This document shows, in pieces, positions 45,110 through 53,212 of a stretch of 64,000 nucleotides of DNA (the first letter of the stretch is position 1; the number at the start of each line of letters is the position of its first letter). The notes beneath the pieces are model-generated. The model was not told where the DNA came from. It saw only the letters and a program-made list of their open reading frames with translations, and did not search any database. Made by a program: the position numbers and the translations under genes. Origin of the DNA: Ciceribacter thiooxidans (GTDB lineage Bacteria; Pseudomonadota; Alphaproteobacteria; Rhizobiales; Rhizobiaceae); the NCBI RefSeq assembly GCF_014126615.1, contig NZ_CP059897.1, forward strand, positions 1,240,001-1,304,000. Reading direction: 5' to 3'.

Positions 45110-45820
45110 ATGGCAGCAGGCGGAATCTTGATCGAAGAGCTCCGGAAGCGGTATGGCAGCGGCGACACCGCAGTTGACGCCCTCAAGAACGTCAACATGA
45201 AGGTCGCTCCCGGCGAGGTGGTCGGCCTTGTCGGCCCATCCGGATCAGGCAAGACCACGCTCCTCAAAGCTCTCGGCGCGGTGATCGACCCGAGCGGCGG
45301 GCGCATGATCCTCGGTGAGAAGGTGATCTATGACGACGGCTGGAAAATCCGCGACCTGCGTGCTCTGAGACGCGACAAGATCGGTTTCGTCTTCCAGGCA
45401 CCCTACCTCATCCCGTTTCTCGACGTGACCGACAACGTGGCCCTGCTACCGATGCTGGCGGGAGTTTCGAACGGTGAATCGCGCCAACGCGCGCGCGAAC
45501 TCCTGAAAGCTCTGGACGTCGAGCATCGCGCGGCCGCAATGCCATCCCAGCTCTCGGGCGGTGAGCAGCAACGCGTTGCGATCGCGCGCGGGCTGATCAA
45601 CCGCCCGCCGGTCATTCTCGCCGACGAACCGACAGCACCGCTCGACAGCGTGCGTGCCCTGAGCGTCATCCGCATCCTGAACGACATGGCCGTCAGGTTC
45701 GGCACCGCCATCATCGTCGTCACCCACGACGAGAAGATCATTCCGACCTTCAAGCGCATCTACCACATCAGGGACGGTGTGACCCATGAGGAGGCTGGAG
45801 AGGGCCGCGGCTTCGACTGA
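45110..45820 (+). CDS. ABC exporter ATP-binding protein (MacB/DevA/LolD type)
   Basis: ATPase of 236 aa. Walker A GPSGSGKTTLLKALG (about residue 43), Q-loop FQAPYLIPFLDV, signature LSGGEQQRVAIARG, Walker B VILADEPTAPLDS and H-loop VVTHDEKI. Size and the tight link to HlyD and FtsX-like genes place it with DevA/LolD-type exporters. Walker B is followed by APLDS, where TGALD is commoner. The exporter operon may continue into the small envelope genes downstream, since the gap to the next likely start is only 67 bp. Confidence 0.93.
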   Translation: MAAGGILIEELRKRYGSGDTAVDALKNVNMKVAPGEVVGLVGPSGSGKTTLLKALGAVIDPSGGRMILGEKVIYDDGWKIRDLRALRRDKIGFVFQAPYLIPFLDVTDNVALLPMLAGVSNGESRQRARELLKALDVEHRAAAMPSQLSGGEQQRVAIARGLINRPPVILADEPTAPLDSVRALSVIRILNDMAVRFGTAIIVVTHDEKIIPTFKRIYHIRDGVTHEEAGEGRGFD

Positions 45821-45887
45821 CACCAGGTTTGCCGCCGTCATTCGACGCGTAGCGGCTGTTGCACAGAGTAGCCATAGGAGCAGACGA

Positions 45888-46277
45888 ATGAAGACGCGAG
45901 AACCAACATGCCGCTCGGGCACGACAGACGCACAGTCACTATTGCGGTTAGGCCTCCTTGCACTCTTCGTGACATCGTCTGCCTTGATCACGCAGGGCCG
46001 GGCGGAGGAGCCGTCCCCTGCCTATAAGATTACGGATGGACGCCCCTGGACGATGACCACCGGCAGCCGCGTCGGGACACTCGTGCTCTACCGCAACGGG
46101 ACGAGCAAGATGACCGGCGGCCCCCTGGATCTGTCTCCAACCTGGCGGGCGACGCCAGAAGGGATTTGTCTGAAGCCCGGCGGTCTTCTTCCAGAGCAAT
46201 GCGTAAAACTAGTTCGGACACAACATGGTTATGCCGGGCTCGCGGCCGGCCAGACGAAATTCACCCTGCAAAGGTGA
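45888..46277 (+). CDS. Small secreted protein of unknown function
   Basis: About 129 aa. ATAGGAG lies 7 bases before ATG 45888. A signal-peptide-like stretch (LRLGLLALFVTSSALITQG, cleavage near GRA-EE) is followed by a short mature domain rich in beta strands: AYKITDGRPWTMTTGSRVGT, LVLYRNGTSKMTGGPLDL and two cysteines (GICLKPGG, LPEQCVKLV) that may pair. I recognise no family. It follows the exporter ATPase in the same direction and could be regulated or exported with it. Confidence 0.65.
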   Translation: MKTREPTCRSGTTDAQSLLRLGLLALFVTSSALITQGRAEEPSPAYKITDGRPWTMTTGSRVGTLVLYRNGTSKMTGGPLDLSPTWRATPEGICLKPGGLLPEQCVKLVRTQHGYAGLAAGQTKFTLQR

Positions 46278-46311
46278 GCGAAAATTCTGATCTCGACGAG
46301 GAGCGAATGCC

Positions 46312-46737
46312 ATGCCATCTGCACGTATCTCGACCTTCTTTCATCCCACGATCGGCGTATTCGCCGTGTTGTTCGGAGTCGCGACACTCATTTCGGGTGG
46401 GAACAATATACTCTTGCTCCAAAGTGCCGCAGAGCCGACTGAACGGATCGTGCCGTTCGTGCTGTATTTCAACTTTGCCGCAGGTTTCGCTTACGTGGCC
46501 GCCGGGGCAGCCTTCATCCTGCACCGCAGATGGGCTTCGACACTCGCATTCGCGATCGCGACGGCAACCCTGCTGGTATTCACAGGACTTGGTGTCTGGA
46601 TCCTCTTGGGCTATCCCTACGAGTTGAAGACCGTCGCTGCGATGACCATTCGAACGGTATTCTGGTGGTTTACCGCCATCGCCTCTCAACTCCTGAGTGA
46701 CGTCCGTCCGGCTGCGACTCGCCGATTGAAGCAATGA
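46312..46737 (+). CDS. Small inner-membrane protein, four predicted helices
   Basis: 141 aa, four hydrophobic segments: IGVFAVLFGVATLISGG, IVPFVLYFNFAAGFAYVAAG, LAFAIATATLLVFTGLGVWI and AMTIRTVFWWFTAIASQLL. GAGGAG upstream supports ATG 46312. No enzymatic motif is visible and I cannot name the family. It is the second of three envelope proteins after the exporter genes. Confidence 0.7.
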   Translation: MPSARISTFFHPTIGVFAVLFGVATLISGGNNILLLQSAAEPTERIVPFVLYFNFAAGFAYVAAGAAFILHRRWASTLAFAIATATLLVFTGLGVWILLGYPYELKTVAAMTIRTVFWWFTAIASQLLSDVRPAATRRLKQ

Positions 46738-46811
46738 CGACTGACATCGACGAGGTTCGACCGATTTCTTTCCGCTTCAGCTGAAATAGACGCGCCCGGA
46801 CGCCGGAGATC

Positions 46812-47855
46812 ATGGCCCCAAACCACTATCGCCCTTGGCAGCGGCTGGCGCTCGTTTGGCTCCTTCTTGGCGTCGCAGCATGTTCTGCTCGACCCCACGA
46901 CAGGGTTCTGGTACCGCAGCCGGGCATCCCGGACTGGTATCCAAGCGCAACAATCGTCACGGCGACGGACAGGCAGAGAAGTGCCGCTAGCCCCGGCTAT
47001 TCTTCAAAACGATCGCCGAAGCTGCGGTTCGAACGCTTCACCGTCGCCATGGTCGCAATCCGGAACGAACGGCATGGCCAGAGGCAATCGGTCACCTTCG
47101 CCGGCAGCGAAAAATACCTTGTGAAAGATCGCAAGGGTTTATCCGACATAGATGCCCTCCAGCACCGCAAAACAGTCGTCTACGTGCACGGCTACAATTA
47201 CACATTCCAGGAGTCGCTTTTCCAAATCTCGAAAGTCGCAATAGAAGGCAAACTCAAAGAGACACCCGTTCTTTTCAGCTGGCCGTCCGAAGGCACGATT
47301 ACCGGCTATATCGCCGACAAGGACGCCGCACTGTACGCTCGCGACGATCTTACGAATCTTCTCATCCGCCTTGGCAAAAACGGCAAGAAAGGCGGTATTA
47401 CGCTGTTCGGGCATAGCACCGGAGCGTGGCTTGTCCTCGAAGCACTGCGTCAACTTAAGCTCACGAACAGAGATGATGTACTTGGCCGGATAGACCAGGT
47501 CGTGCTCGCGGCGCCAGATATAGAGATCGATCTCTTCGGACGACAGGTCCGGACGATCGGGCGCCTCGCACACCCAATAATCCTACTCAACGCAAAGGAT
47601 GATCGTGCGCTGGCTCTGTCGAGCCGTCTTGCCGGATCCCGTCCGCGCATCGGGGCTGTCGACAGACAGAACGCGACGGTGAAAGAGCTGGCGGCAGAAG
47701 GGATGATTGAAGTGATCGATCTGTCCAGGTTGCCGGCTCCAGACCAGGCAAGGCATCGTCGGTTTGTGCGGCTCGCGCAGGCGCTGTCGATGCCAGGAGA
47801 ACGCACCGATCTTCTGCCCCAAGCAGGGCTCCGACTGACACAACCGTCGCCCTGA
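46812..47855 (+). CDS. Alpha/beta hydrolase lipoprotein (DUF900-like)
   Basis: 347 aa. The N-terminus is a lipoprotein signal with lipobox LLGVAAC (Cys near residue 24). The hydrolase domain (about 100-300) has VVYVHGYNYTFQESLFQISK (oxyanion HG), a WPSEGTITGYIADKDAALY segment and the nucleophile elbow GITLFGHSTGAWL with Ser in GHSTG, typical of DUF900 proteins. A lipid- or ester-directed activity at the envelope is likely but unproven. It ends the cluster, before a 300-bp gap containing a strong inverted repeat. Confidence 0.85.
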   Translation: MAPNHYRPWQRLALVWLLLGVAACSARPHDRVLVPQPGIPDWYPSATIVTATDRQRSAASPGYSSKRSPKLRFERFTVAMVAIRNERHGQRQSVTFAGSEKYLVKDRKGLSDIDALQHRKTVVYVHGYNYTFQESLFQISKVAIEGKLKETPVLFSWPSEGTITGYIADKDAALYARDDLTNLLIRLGKNGKKGGITLFGHSTGAWLVLEALRQLKLTNRDDVLGRIDQVVLAAPDIEIDLFGRQVRTIGRLAHPIILLNAKDDRALALSSRLAGSRPRIGAVDRQNATVKELAAEGMIEVIDLSRLPAPDQARHRRFVRLAQALSMPGERTDLLPQAGLRLTQPSP

Positions 47856-48181
47856 GCGGAATCGACTGGTGCAAGAGCGCCGCCCCTCCGGGGCCACCAA
47901 ACGACGGCATCTCAGCACCCTTGTAGACCATTTGCGCGTTGCCAGGCCGCCCTTCCTCGGGAGCTCGGGGCTGCAAAGCGGCGCTGGCGCGGCCTCACCC
48001 TTCCAACGAGGTATGAGAAGGGATCCAGCCAATCAAGCCTCATGACGTGCTGGGCAGAAAAGCCGGGACGAAGCTCCGCTTTTCTGCCGGAACACGCTTC
48101 TCTCCTGCCGCTTTCAGGCCTTGACTCCTTGCGCTGGAAACGAGAATGCTATGATGTCAGACCAATTTGAAGCCGACATCG
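47856..48181. other. 326-bp intergenic region with one strong dyad
   Basis: It separates the hydrolase lipoprotein from the FadR-type regulator. The only structure I see is the 11-bp inverted repeat at 48053-48088. No RNA gene or convincing promoter was recognised. Confidence 0.5.
48053..48088. repeat. Perfect 11-bp inverted repeat
   Basis: GGCAGAAAAGC (48053-48063) and GCTTTTCTGCC (48078-48088) around a 14-base loop. It could terminate readthrough from the lipoprotein gene (TTTT lies in the 3' arm, not after it) or serve as a regulator site for the downstream FadR-type operon. Confidence 0.6.
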
Positions 48182-48901
48182 ATGACGACGCCGAATGCCA
48201 AGCCGCTGATAGCTCCCCTTCCGCCGATGGACCGCGCCCGGCAGGTGACGGAATCGCTCGCCCGCTACATCGATCAGGCGCGGCTTGCCGCCGGTGCCCG
48301 CCTTCCCGCGGAGCGCGAGCTCATGGCGGCCCTCGGCGTTGGCCGCTCAACGATCCGTGAGGTGATCCGCCATTTCCAGGCGCTCGGCGTCATGGAGACC
48401 CGCAAGGGCAGCGGCACCTATCTCCTGAAGCCGATCACATCGGCCACCATCCACATGCCGCTCTCGGTCGAAACGGCGAACGTGCGCGATGCACTCCTGC
48501 AAACGCTCGAGGTACGGCGCGGTATCGAGTGCGAGGCCTGCATGGTGGCGGCCCGGCGCCGCACGGCAGACGATCTCGTCAACATGGAAGCCAAGCTCGA
48601 TGAAATGGAACGGGTCCATCTCCTGAAGGGAACCGCGGGCGAGGAGGACCTCGCCTTCCATCTCGCGATCTACGACGCGACCCACAATCCGCTGTTCCGC
48701 CAGTTGCTCGAACAGATGCGCGAAGCCTTCGAACGTTTCTGGGAAGAGCCCTTCGACCGGCCGGACTTCGCCCGGAGATCCTTCCCCTATCACCGCACGC
48801 TGTTCAACGCGATCGTCGCTCAGGACACCGAGGCCGCACGGCGCGAAACGCTGAAGATCCTCGACGTCGTCGAGGAAGACATCAAGGAAATGTCCAAATG
48901 A
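48182..48901 (+). CDS. FadR/GntR family transcriptional regulator
   Basis: Regulator of about 239 aa. The winged helix (about 25-90) reads ARLPAERELMAALGVGRSTI and REVIRHFQALGVMETRKGSG. The C-terminal FCD domain (95-235) includes EVRRGIECEACMVAARR, EDLAFHLAIYDATHNPLF and YHRTLFNAIVAQD, whose His/Asp residues usually bind a metal and an organic acid. The start is uncertain (ATG 48182 or TTG 48167); neither has a strong ribosome site. It overlaps the C-S lyase gene by 4 bp and very probably controls it and the importer downstream. Confidence 0.88.
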   Translation: MTTPNAKPLIAPLPPMDRARQVTESLARYIDQARLAAGARLPAERELMAALGVGRSTIREVIRHFQALGVMETRKGSGTYLLKPITSATIHMPLSVETANVRDALLQTLEVRRGIECEACMVAARRRTADDLVNMEAKLDEMERVHLLKGTAGEEDLAFHLAIYDATHNPLFRQLLEQMREAFERFWEEPFDRPDFARRSFPYHRTLFNAIVAQDTEAARRETLKILDVVEEDIKEMSK

Positions 48902-50070
48902 TCAACGGCTTGGATCCGTTCGAACACGCCTCCCTGGTCGTCGCCCACGACGACAGCAACGCTTTCGAAGCCGTCGTGCCACCGATCGTCCAGACCTCGC
49001 TCTTTACCTTCGAAACCGTCGACGAGATGGTCGCGACCTATCGCGGCGAGAAGAACCGCCCGGTCTATTCGCGCGGGCTCAACCCGACGGTTCGCCACTT
49101 CGAAGAAATGCTCGCGAAGCTCGAAGGCGGCGAGGATGCGCTGGGCTTCGGAAGCGGAATGGCAGCGATCTCCTCCACGGTCCTCACCTTCGTGGAACCG
49201 GGCGACCGCATCGTCGCGGTCAAGCATCTCTACCCGGATGCCTTTCGCCTCTTCGGAACGCTCCTGAAACGCATGAAGATCGAGGTCACCTATGTCGACG
49301 GCACAGACGAAGAGGCAGTCGACGAGGCACTGCCGGGGGCGAAGCTCTTCTATATGGAGAGCCCGACCAGCTGGATCATGGAGACCCATGACGTCGCCGC
49401 ACTCGCGGCGATCGCCAGGAGACACGGCGTCCTGACCGTCATCGACAACAGCTGGGCGAGCCCCGTCTTCCAACGCCCGCTCTCGCTCGGCGTCGATCTC
49501 GTGCTGCACTCGGCCTCCAAATATCTGGGCGGCCACAGCGACGTCGTCGCCGGGGTCGTAACCGGTTCGAAGGCGCTCGTCGACCGCATCCGCAGCGAGA
49601 GCCTCCCCTATCTCGGCGGCAAGATGTCTCCCTTCGACGCGTGGCTGCTGATCCGCGGGCTCCGGACGCTCCCCATCCGCATGAAGGCACATGAGACAGC
49701 CGGTCTGGAGATCGCCAGGCGATTGAAGGCGCTTCCCGAGGTCGAGCAAGTCAACCATCCGGGCCTTGCCAATCAGTTGCCGCCGGGGCTTTCCGGCACC
49801 TCGGGCCTCTTCTCCTTCGTGTTCCGCGAGGGTGTCGACATCCGCGCCTTCGCCGACCGTCTCGAGCTCTTCAAGCTCGGCGTCAGCTGGGGCGGCCACG
49901 AAAGCCTGATCGTCCCGGGTGAGGTCGTGCTGCAGCAGAAAGCCCAGCCGAATTCCGCCCATGTCTTTGGCATGAACCCGCGGTCCGTGCGTCTCCATGT
50001 CGGCCTCGAAGGAACAGAGGCCCTGTGGAGGGACCTTGAAACGGCGATCAACGCCGCTCGCAAGACCTGA
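48898..50070 (+). CDS. PLP-dependent C-S lyase, cystathionine beta-lyase-like (Cys/Met metabolism)
   Basis: PLP enzyme of the cystathionine gamma-synthase/beta-lyase family, 390 aa. Motifs: YSRGLNPTVRHFEEMLAKLE, GFGSGMAAIS (cofactor phosphate), NSWASPVFQRPLSLGVDLVL and the Schiff-base Lys in LHSASKYLGGHSDVV; the C-terminal SWGGHESL holds the substrate carboxylate Arg region. It should break a C-S (or C-O/C-N) bond at the beta or gamma carbon of an amino acid. Its setting, between a FadR-type regulator and a CUT1 sugar-type importer, is unusual for methionine biosynthesis and suggests catabolism of an imported thioether-like amino-acid derivative. Confidence 0.9.
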   Translation: MINGLDPFEHASLVVAHDDSNAFEAVVPPIVQTSLFTFETVDEMVATYRGEKNRPVYSRGLNPTVRHFEEMLAKLEGGEDALGFGSGMAAISSTVLTFVEPGDRIVAVKHLYPDAFRLFGTLLKRMKIEVTYVDGTDEEAVDEALPGAKLFYMESPTSWIMETHDVAALAAIARRHGVLTVIDNSWASPVFQRPLSLGVDLVLHSASKYLGGHSDVVAGVVTGSKALVDRIRSESLPYLGGKMSPFDAWLLIRGLRTLPIRMKAHETAGLEIARRLKALPEVEQVNHPGLANQLPPGLSGTSGLFSFVFREGVDIRAFADRLELFKLGVSWGGHESLIVPGEVVLQQKAQPNSAHVFGMNPRSVRLHVGLEGTEALWRDLETAINAARKT

Positions 50071-50107
50071 ATTGCCCATCAACCCAAGAAAAAGAGGGGG
50101 AATGACC

Positions 50108-51367
50108 ATGAAGACACTTCTGACAGCTGCCCTGATGAGCGCCCTGATGGCGGGTACGGCCCTTGCCGACACCACGCTGAAGCTCGTGGAGGTCATCACC
50201 AGTCCGGAACGTACCGACACCTTGAAGTCCGTCGTTTCGAAGTTCGAAGCCGCCAACCCCGGCACCAAGGTGGAAATCATTTCGCTTCCCTGGGGAGAGG
50301 CCTTCCAGAAATTCGCCACCATGGTTTCGGCCGGAGAAATCCCGGACGTCATGGAAATGCCGGACACCTGGCTCTCGCTCTATGCCAATAACGGCATGAT
50401 CGAGAGCCTTGAACCCTACCTGAAGGAATGGGACCAGACTGCCGACCTCTCCGACCGCGCCCTCGAGCTCGGCCGTGACGTCAAGGACACCGCCTACATG
50501 CTGCCCTACGGCTTCTATCTGCGTGCCATGTTCTACAACAAGAAGCTGCTCTCCGAGGCCGGTGTGTCTGAACCGCCGAAGACCATGGACGAGTTCGCCG
50601 AAGCCGCAAAAAAGGTCTCCGCCCTGCCAGGCAAGTACGGCTACTGCCTTCGTGGTGGACCGGGCGGCCTGAACGGCTGGGTGATGTTCGGCGCCTCCAT
50701 GGCGGGTGACAACGCCTTTTTCACCGAAGACGGCACATCCACCTTCAACTCCGAAGGCTGGGTCAAGGGCCTCACCTGGCTCATCGACCTCTACAAGAAC
50801 GGCTACGCGCCGAAGGATAGCGTCAACTGGGGCTTCAACGAAATCGTCGCCGGCTTCTACAGCGGCACCTGCGCCTTCCTCGACCAGGATCCCGACGCCC
50901 TCATCGCGATCGGCCAGCACATGAATGCCGATGACTACGGCGTCATGACGATGCCGAAGGGACCGGACGGCAAGACCTTCCCGACCATCGGCTATGCCGG
51001 ATGGTCGATGATGTCAGCGAGCGAAAACAAGGATCTCGCCTGGAAACTGATTGCGACACTCGAAGGCAAGGAAGGCAACATCGAGTGGAACAAGCGGACC
51101 GGCGCTCTGCCGGCGCTCAAGTCCGCCGAAAACGACCCCTTCTACTCGAGCCCGCAGTTCAAGGGGTGGTTCGAGGAGCTTTCCGACAAGGATGCGGTGC
51201 CGACCGTCATGCCGACGCATCTCGAAGAGTTCGCCTTCTTCAAGGACTCTCTGGTGATCAAGACCTCGCAGCAGGCGCTCCTCGGCGACATCACGCCGCA
51301 GGAACTGGCGGACCAGTGGGCCGACTACCTGACGAAGGCGCAGCAGAAGCATCTCGCCAAGCAGTAG
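50108..51367 (+). CDS. Extracellular solute-binding protein, family 1 (CUT1)
   Basis: Periplasmic binding protein, 419 aa, with a Sec signal peptide (LLTAALMSALMAGTALA, cleavage ALA-DT). ATG 50108 has GAGGGGG 7 bases upstream; ATG 50102 is also possible. Family-1 landmarks include VVSKFEAANPGTKVEIISLP, MPDTWLSLYANNGMIESLE and GYAGWSMMSASENKDLAWKL. It is followed by a strong hairpin and then two permeases and an ATPase, making a complete importer with the C-S lyase upstream. Confidence 0.93.
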   Translation: MKTLLTAALMSALMAGTALADTTLKLVEVITSPERTDTLKSVVSKFEAANPGTKVEIISLPWGEAFQKFATMVSAGEIPDVMEMPDTWLSLYANNGMIESLEPYLKEWDQTADLSDRALELGRDVKDTAYMLPYGFYLRAMFYNKKLLSEAGVSEPPKTMDEFAEAAKKVSALPGKYGYCLRGGPGGLNGWVMFGASMAGDNAFFTEDGTSTFNSEGWVKGLTWLIDLYKNGYAPKDSVNWGFNEIVAGFYSGTCAFLDQDPDALIAIGQHMNADDYGVMTMPKGPDGKTFPTIGYAGWSMMSASENKDLAWKLIATLEGKEGNIEWNKRTGALPALKSAENDPFYSSPQFKGWFEELSDKDAVPTVMPTHLEEFAFFKDSLVIKTSQQALLGDITPQELADQWADYLTKAQQKHLAKQ

Positions 51368-51376
51368 CGCACCTTC

Positions 51377-51406
51377 CTCCGGGCGGAGCATCAGTTCTCC
51401 GCCCGG
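51377..51406 (+). terminator. Hairpin after the CUT1 binding protein gene
   Basis: TCCGGGCGGAG-CATCAGTT-CTCCGCCCGGA, a perfect 11-bp stem with an 8-base loop, starts 10 bp after the stop codon. It is placed like the hairpins at 26088 and 55447 and should raise binding-protein output relative to the permeases. Confidence 0.65.
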
Positions 51407-51430
51407 ACCTGAGCCAGATCGTCCAACGGA

Positions 51431-52363
51431 ATGCCGCCGATGACCTCGCCTGCCCGCGCCGATGACCGGAGATCGCTGACCAAGCGATTGGCCGATGCGT
51501 CGGAACCCTACCTCTACAGCGCGCCGGCGCTTGTCCTGATCGTCGCCGTCATGCTGGTGCCGCTGGCGCTCGGCATCTCCTATGCGTTCCGAGACATCCA
51601 GCTGCTCAACCCGTTTTCGGGTGGCTTCGTTGGCCTTGACCATTTCCGCGCGCTCGGCCGCGACCAGGACTTCTACCGGGCACTGAAGAATACGCTCTGG
51701 TGGACGGGCGCGTCCGTTGCCCTGCAATTCGTCTTCGGCCTGATCCTCGCCCTGCTCCTCGACAAGCCCTTCTACGGCCGAGGCCTGGCGCAGGCGCTGG
51801 TCTTCCTGCCCTGGGCCGTGCCGAGCTTTCTCGCCGGGCTCAACTGGGCGTGGCTGTTCAATCCGGTGATCGGCCCCCTGCCCCACTGGCTTTATGCGCT
51901 CGGCCTTCTTGCCGAGCCCAACAATATCCTCGCCGATCCCGCGCTTGCCATGTGGGGACCGATCGCAGCGAATGTGTGGTGGGGCATCCCCTTCTTCGCC
52001 ATCACGCTTCTTGCCGCGCTGCAGGCGATCCCGCGCGACCTTTACGAGGCCGCCTCCATCGACGGCGCTGGCCCGGTCCAGCGTTTCCTTTCGATCACCT
52101 TGCCCTTCCTCGCCCCAACCATCGCCATCACGGTCCTGCTGCGTACCGTGTGGGTCTCGAATTTCGCCGACCTCATCATCGTCATGACCAATGGCGGGCC
52201 GGCCGACCGGACCCAGATCGTCGCCTCCTACATCTTCACCCAGGCCTTCAAGCGGCTCGACTTCGGCTATGCCTCGGCGATTGCGCTGGTGCTGCTCGTG
52301 CTGCTGCTTGCCTATTCCATGCTGATCGTGCTGCTTCGCCAGTCGCTCCTGAACAAGGGCTGA
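51431..52363 (+). CDS. CUT1 ABC transporter permease (MalF-like)
   Basis: 310 aa, about six helices (first: APALVLIVAVMLVPLALGIS). The ATPase-docking loop reads DLYEAASIDGAGPVQRFLSI. The start is ATG 51431 or 51440; neither ribosome site is decisive. It precedes the second permease by 4 bp. Confidence 0.92.
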   Translation: MPPMTSPARADDRRSLTKRLADASEPYLYSAPALVLIVAVMLVPLALGISYAFRDIQLLNPFSGGFVGLDHFRALGRDQDFYRALKNTLWWTGASVALQFVFGLILALLLDKPFYGRGLAQALVFLPWAVPSFLAGLNWAWLFNPVIGPLPHWLYALGLLAEPNNILADPALAMWGPIAANVWWGIPFFAITLLAALQAIPRDLYEAASIDGAGPVQRFLSITLPFLAPTIAITVLLRTVWVSNFADLIIVMTNGGPADRTQIVASYIFTQAFKRLDFGYASAIALVLLVLLLAYSMLIVLLRQSLLNKG

Positions 52364-52367
52364 GACC

Positions 52368-53201
52368 ATGAGGCCATCCCGCATTCTCCTCACAGTCGCC
52401 CATCGTCTCGCAATCCTCGCCTATATCGCCGTCGCGCTCTTCCCGCTCTTCTGGCTCTTGAAAGTATCGGTGACACCCAACCGGCTGCTCTACAGTGAGG
52501 GCGTGCGCATGTGGCCGTCGGAAACGACCCTCGAACACTTCACCTTCGTCATCGCCCACAGCGCCTTCCCGACCTTCTTCAAAAACAGCCTGATCGTGGC
52601 GGGCTCGACCGCCGCCGTCGTCACCGTACTCGCTTCGCTGTCCGGCTACGCGCTGTCCCGGTTTTCCTTCCGGGCCAAATACTGGATCGTGGCGCTGATG
52701 CTGCTCACCCAGATGTTTCCGCTGGTCATGCTGGTCGCGCCGATCTTCAAGATGCTCTCGCCGCTCGGGCTGACCAACAGCCTCACCGGTCTCGTGATCG
52801 TCTACTCTGCTTTCAACGTTCCATTCGCGACCTTCCTGATGCAGTCCTTCTTCGACGGGATCCCGAAGGATCTTGAAGAAGCAGCCATGATCGACGGCGC
52901 CACCCAGTTCGTCGCCTTCCGGCAGATCATCCTGCCTCTGACGCTTCCCGGCATCGCGGCGACACTGGGCTTCGTCTTCACCGCTGCATGGAGCGAACTT
53001 CTCTTTGCGCTGATGCTGATCTCCGGCAACGACGCGGCGACCTTCCCGGTCGGGCTCCTGTCCTTCGTCTCGAAGTTCTCCGTCGACTTCGGGCAAATGA
53101 TGGCAGCGGGTGTGCTTGCCCTCATCCCTGCCTGCCTCTTCTTCCTCCTCATCCAGCGCTACCTCGTGCAGGGCCTGACGGCCGGCGCGGTCAAAGGCTG
53201 A
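52368..53201 (+). CDS. CUT1 ABC transporter permease (MalG-like)
   Basis: 277 aa, six helices (first: LAILAYIAVALFPLFWLL), typical MalG N-terminus with VSVTPNRLLYSEGVRMWPSE and the EAA loop DLEEAAMIDGATQFVAFRQI. It partners the permease at 51431-52363 and is followed 11 bp later by the ATPase. Confidence 0.93.
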   Translation: MRPSRILLTVAHRLAILAYIAVALFPLFWLLKVSVTPNRLLYSEGVRMWPSETTLEHFTFVIAHSAFPTFFKNSLIVAGSTAAVVTVLASLSGYALSRFSFRAKYWIVALMLLTQMFPLVMLVAPIFKMLSPLGLTNSLTGLVIVYSAFNVPFATFLMQSFFDGIPKDLEEAAMIDGATQFVAFRQIILPLTLPGIAATLGFVFTAAWSELLFALMLISGNDAATFPVGLLSFVSKFSVDFGQMMAAGVLALIPACLFFLLIQRYLVQGLTAGAVKG

Positions 53202-53212
53202 AAGGGTTCCCC

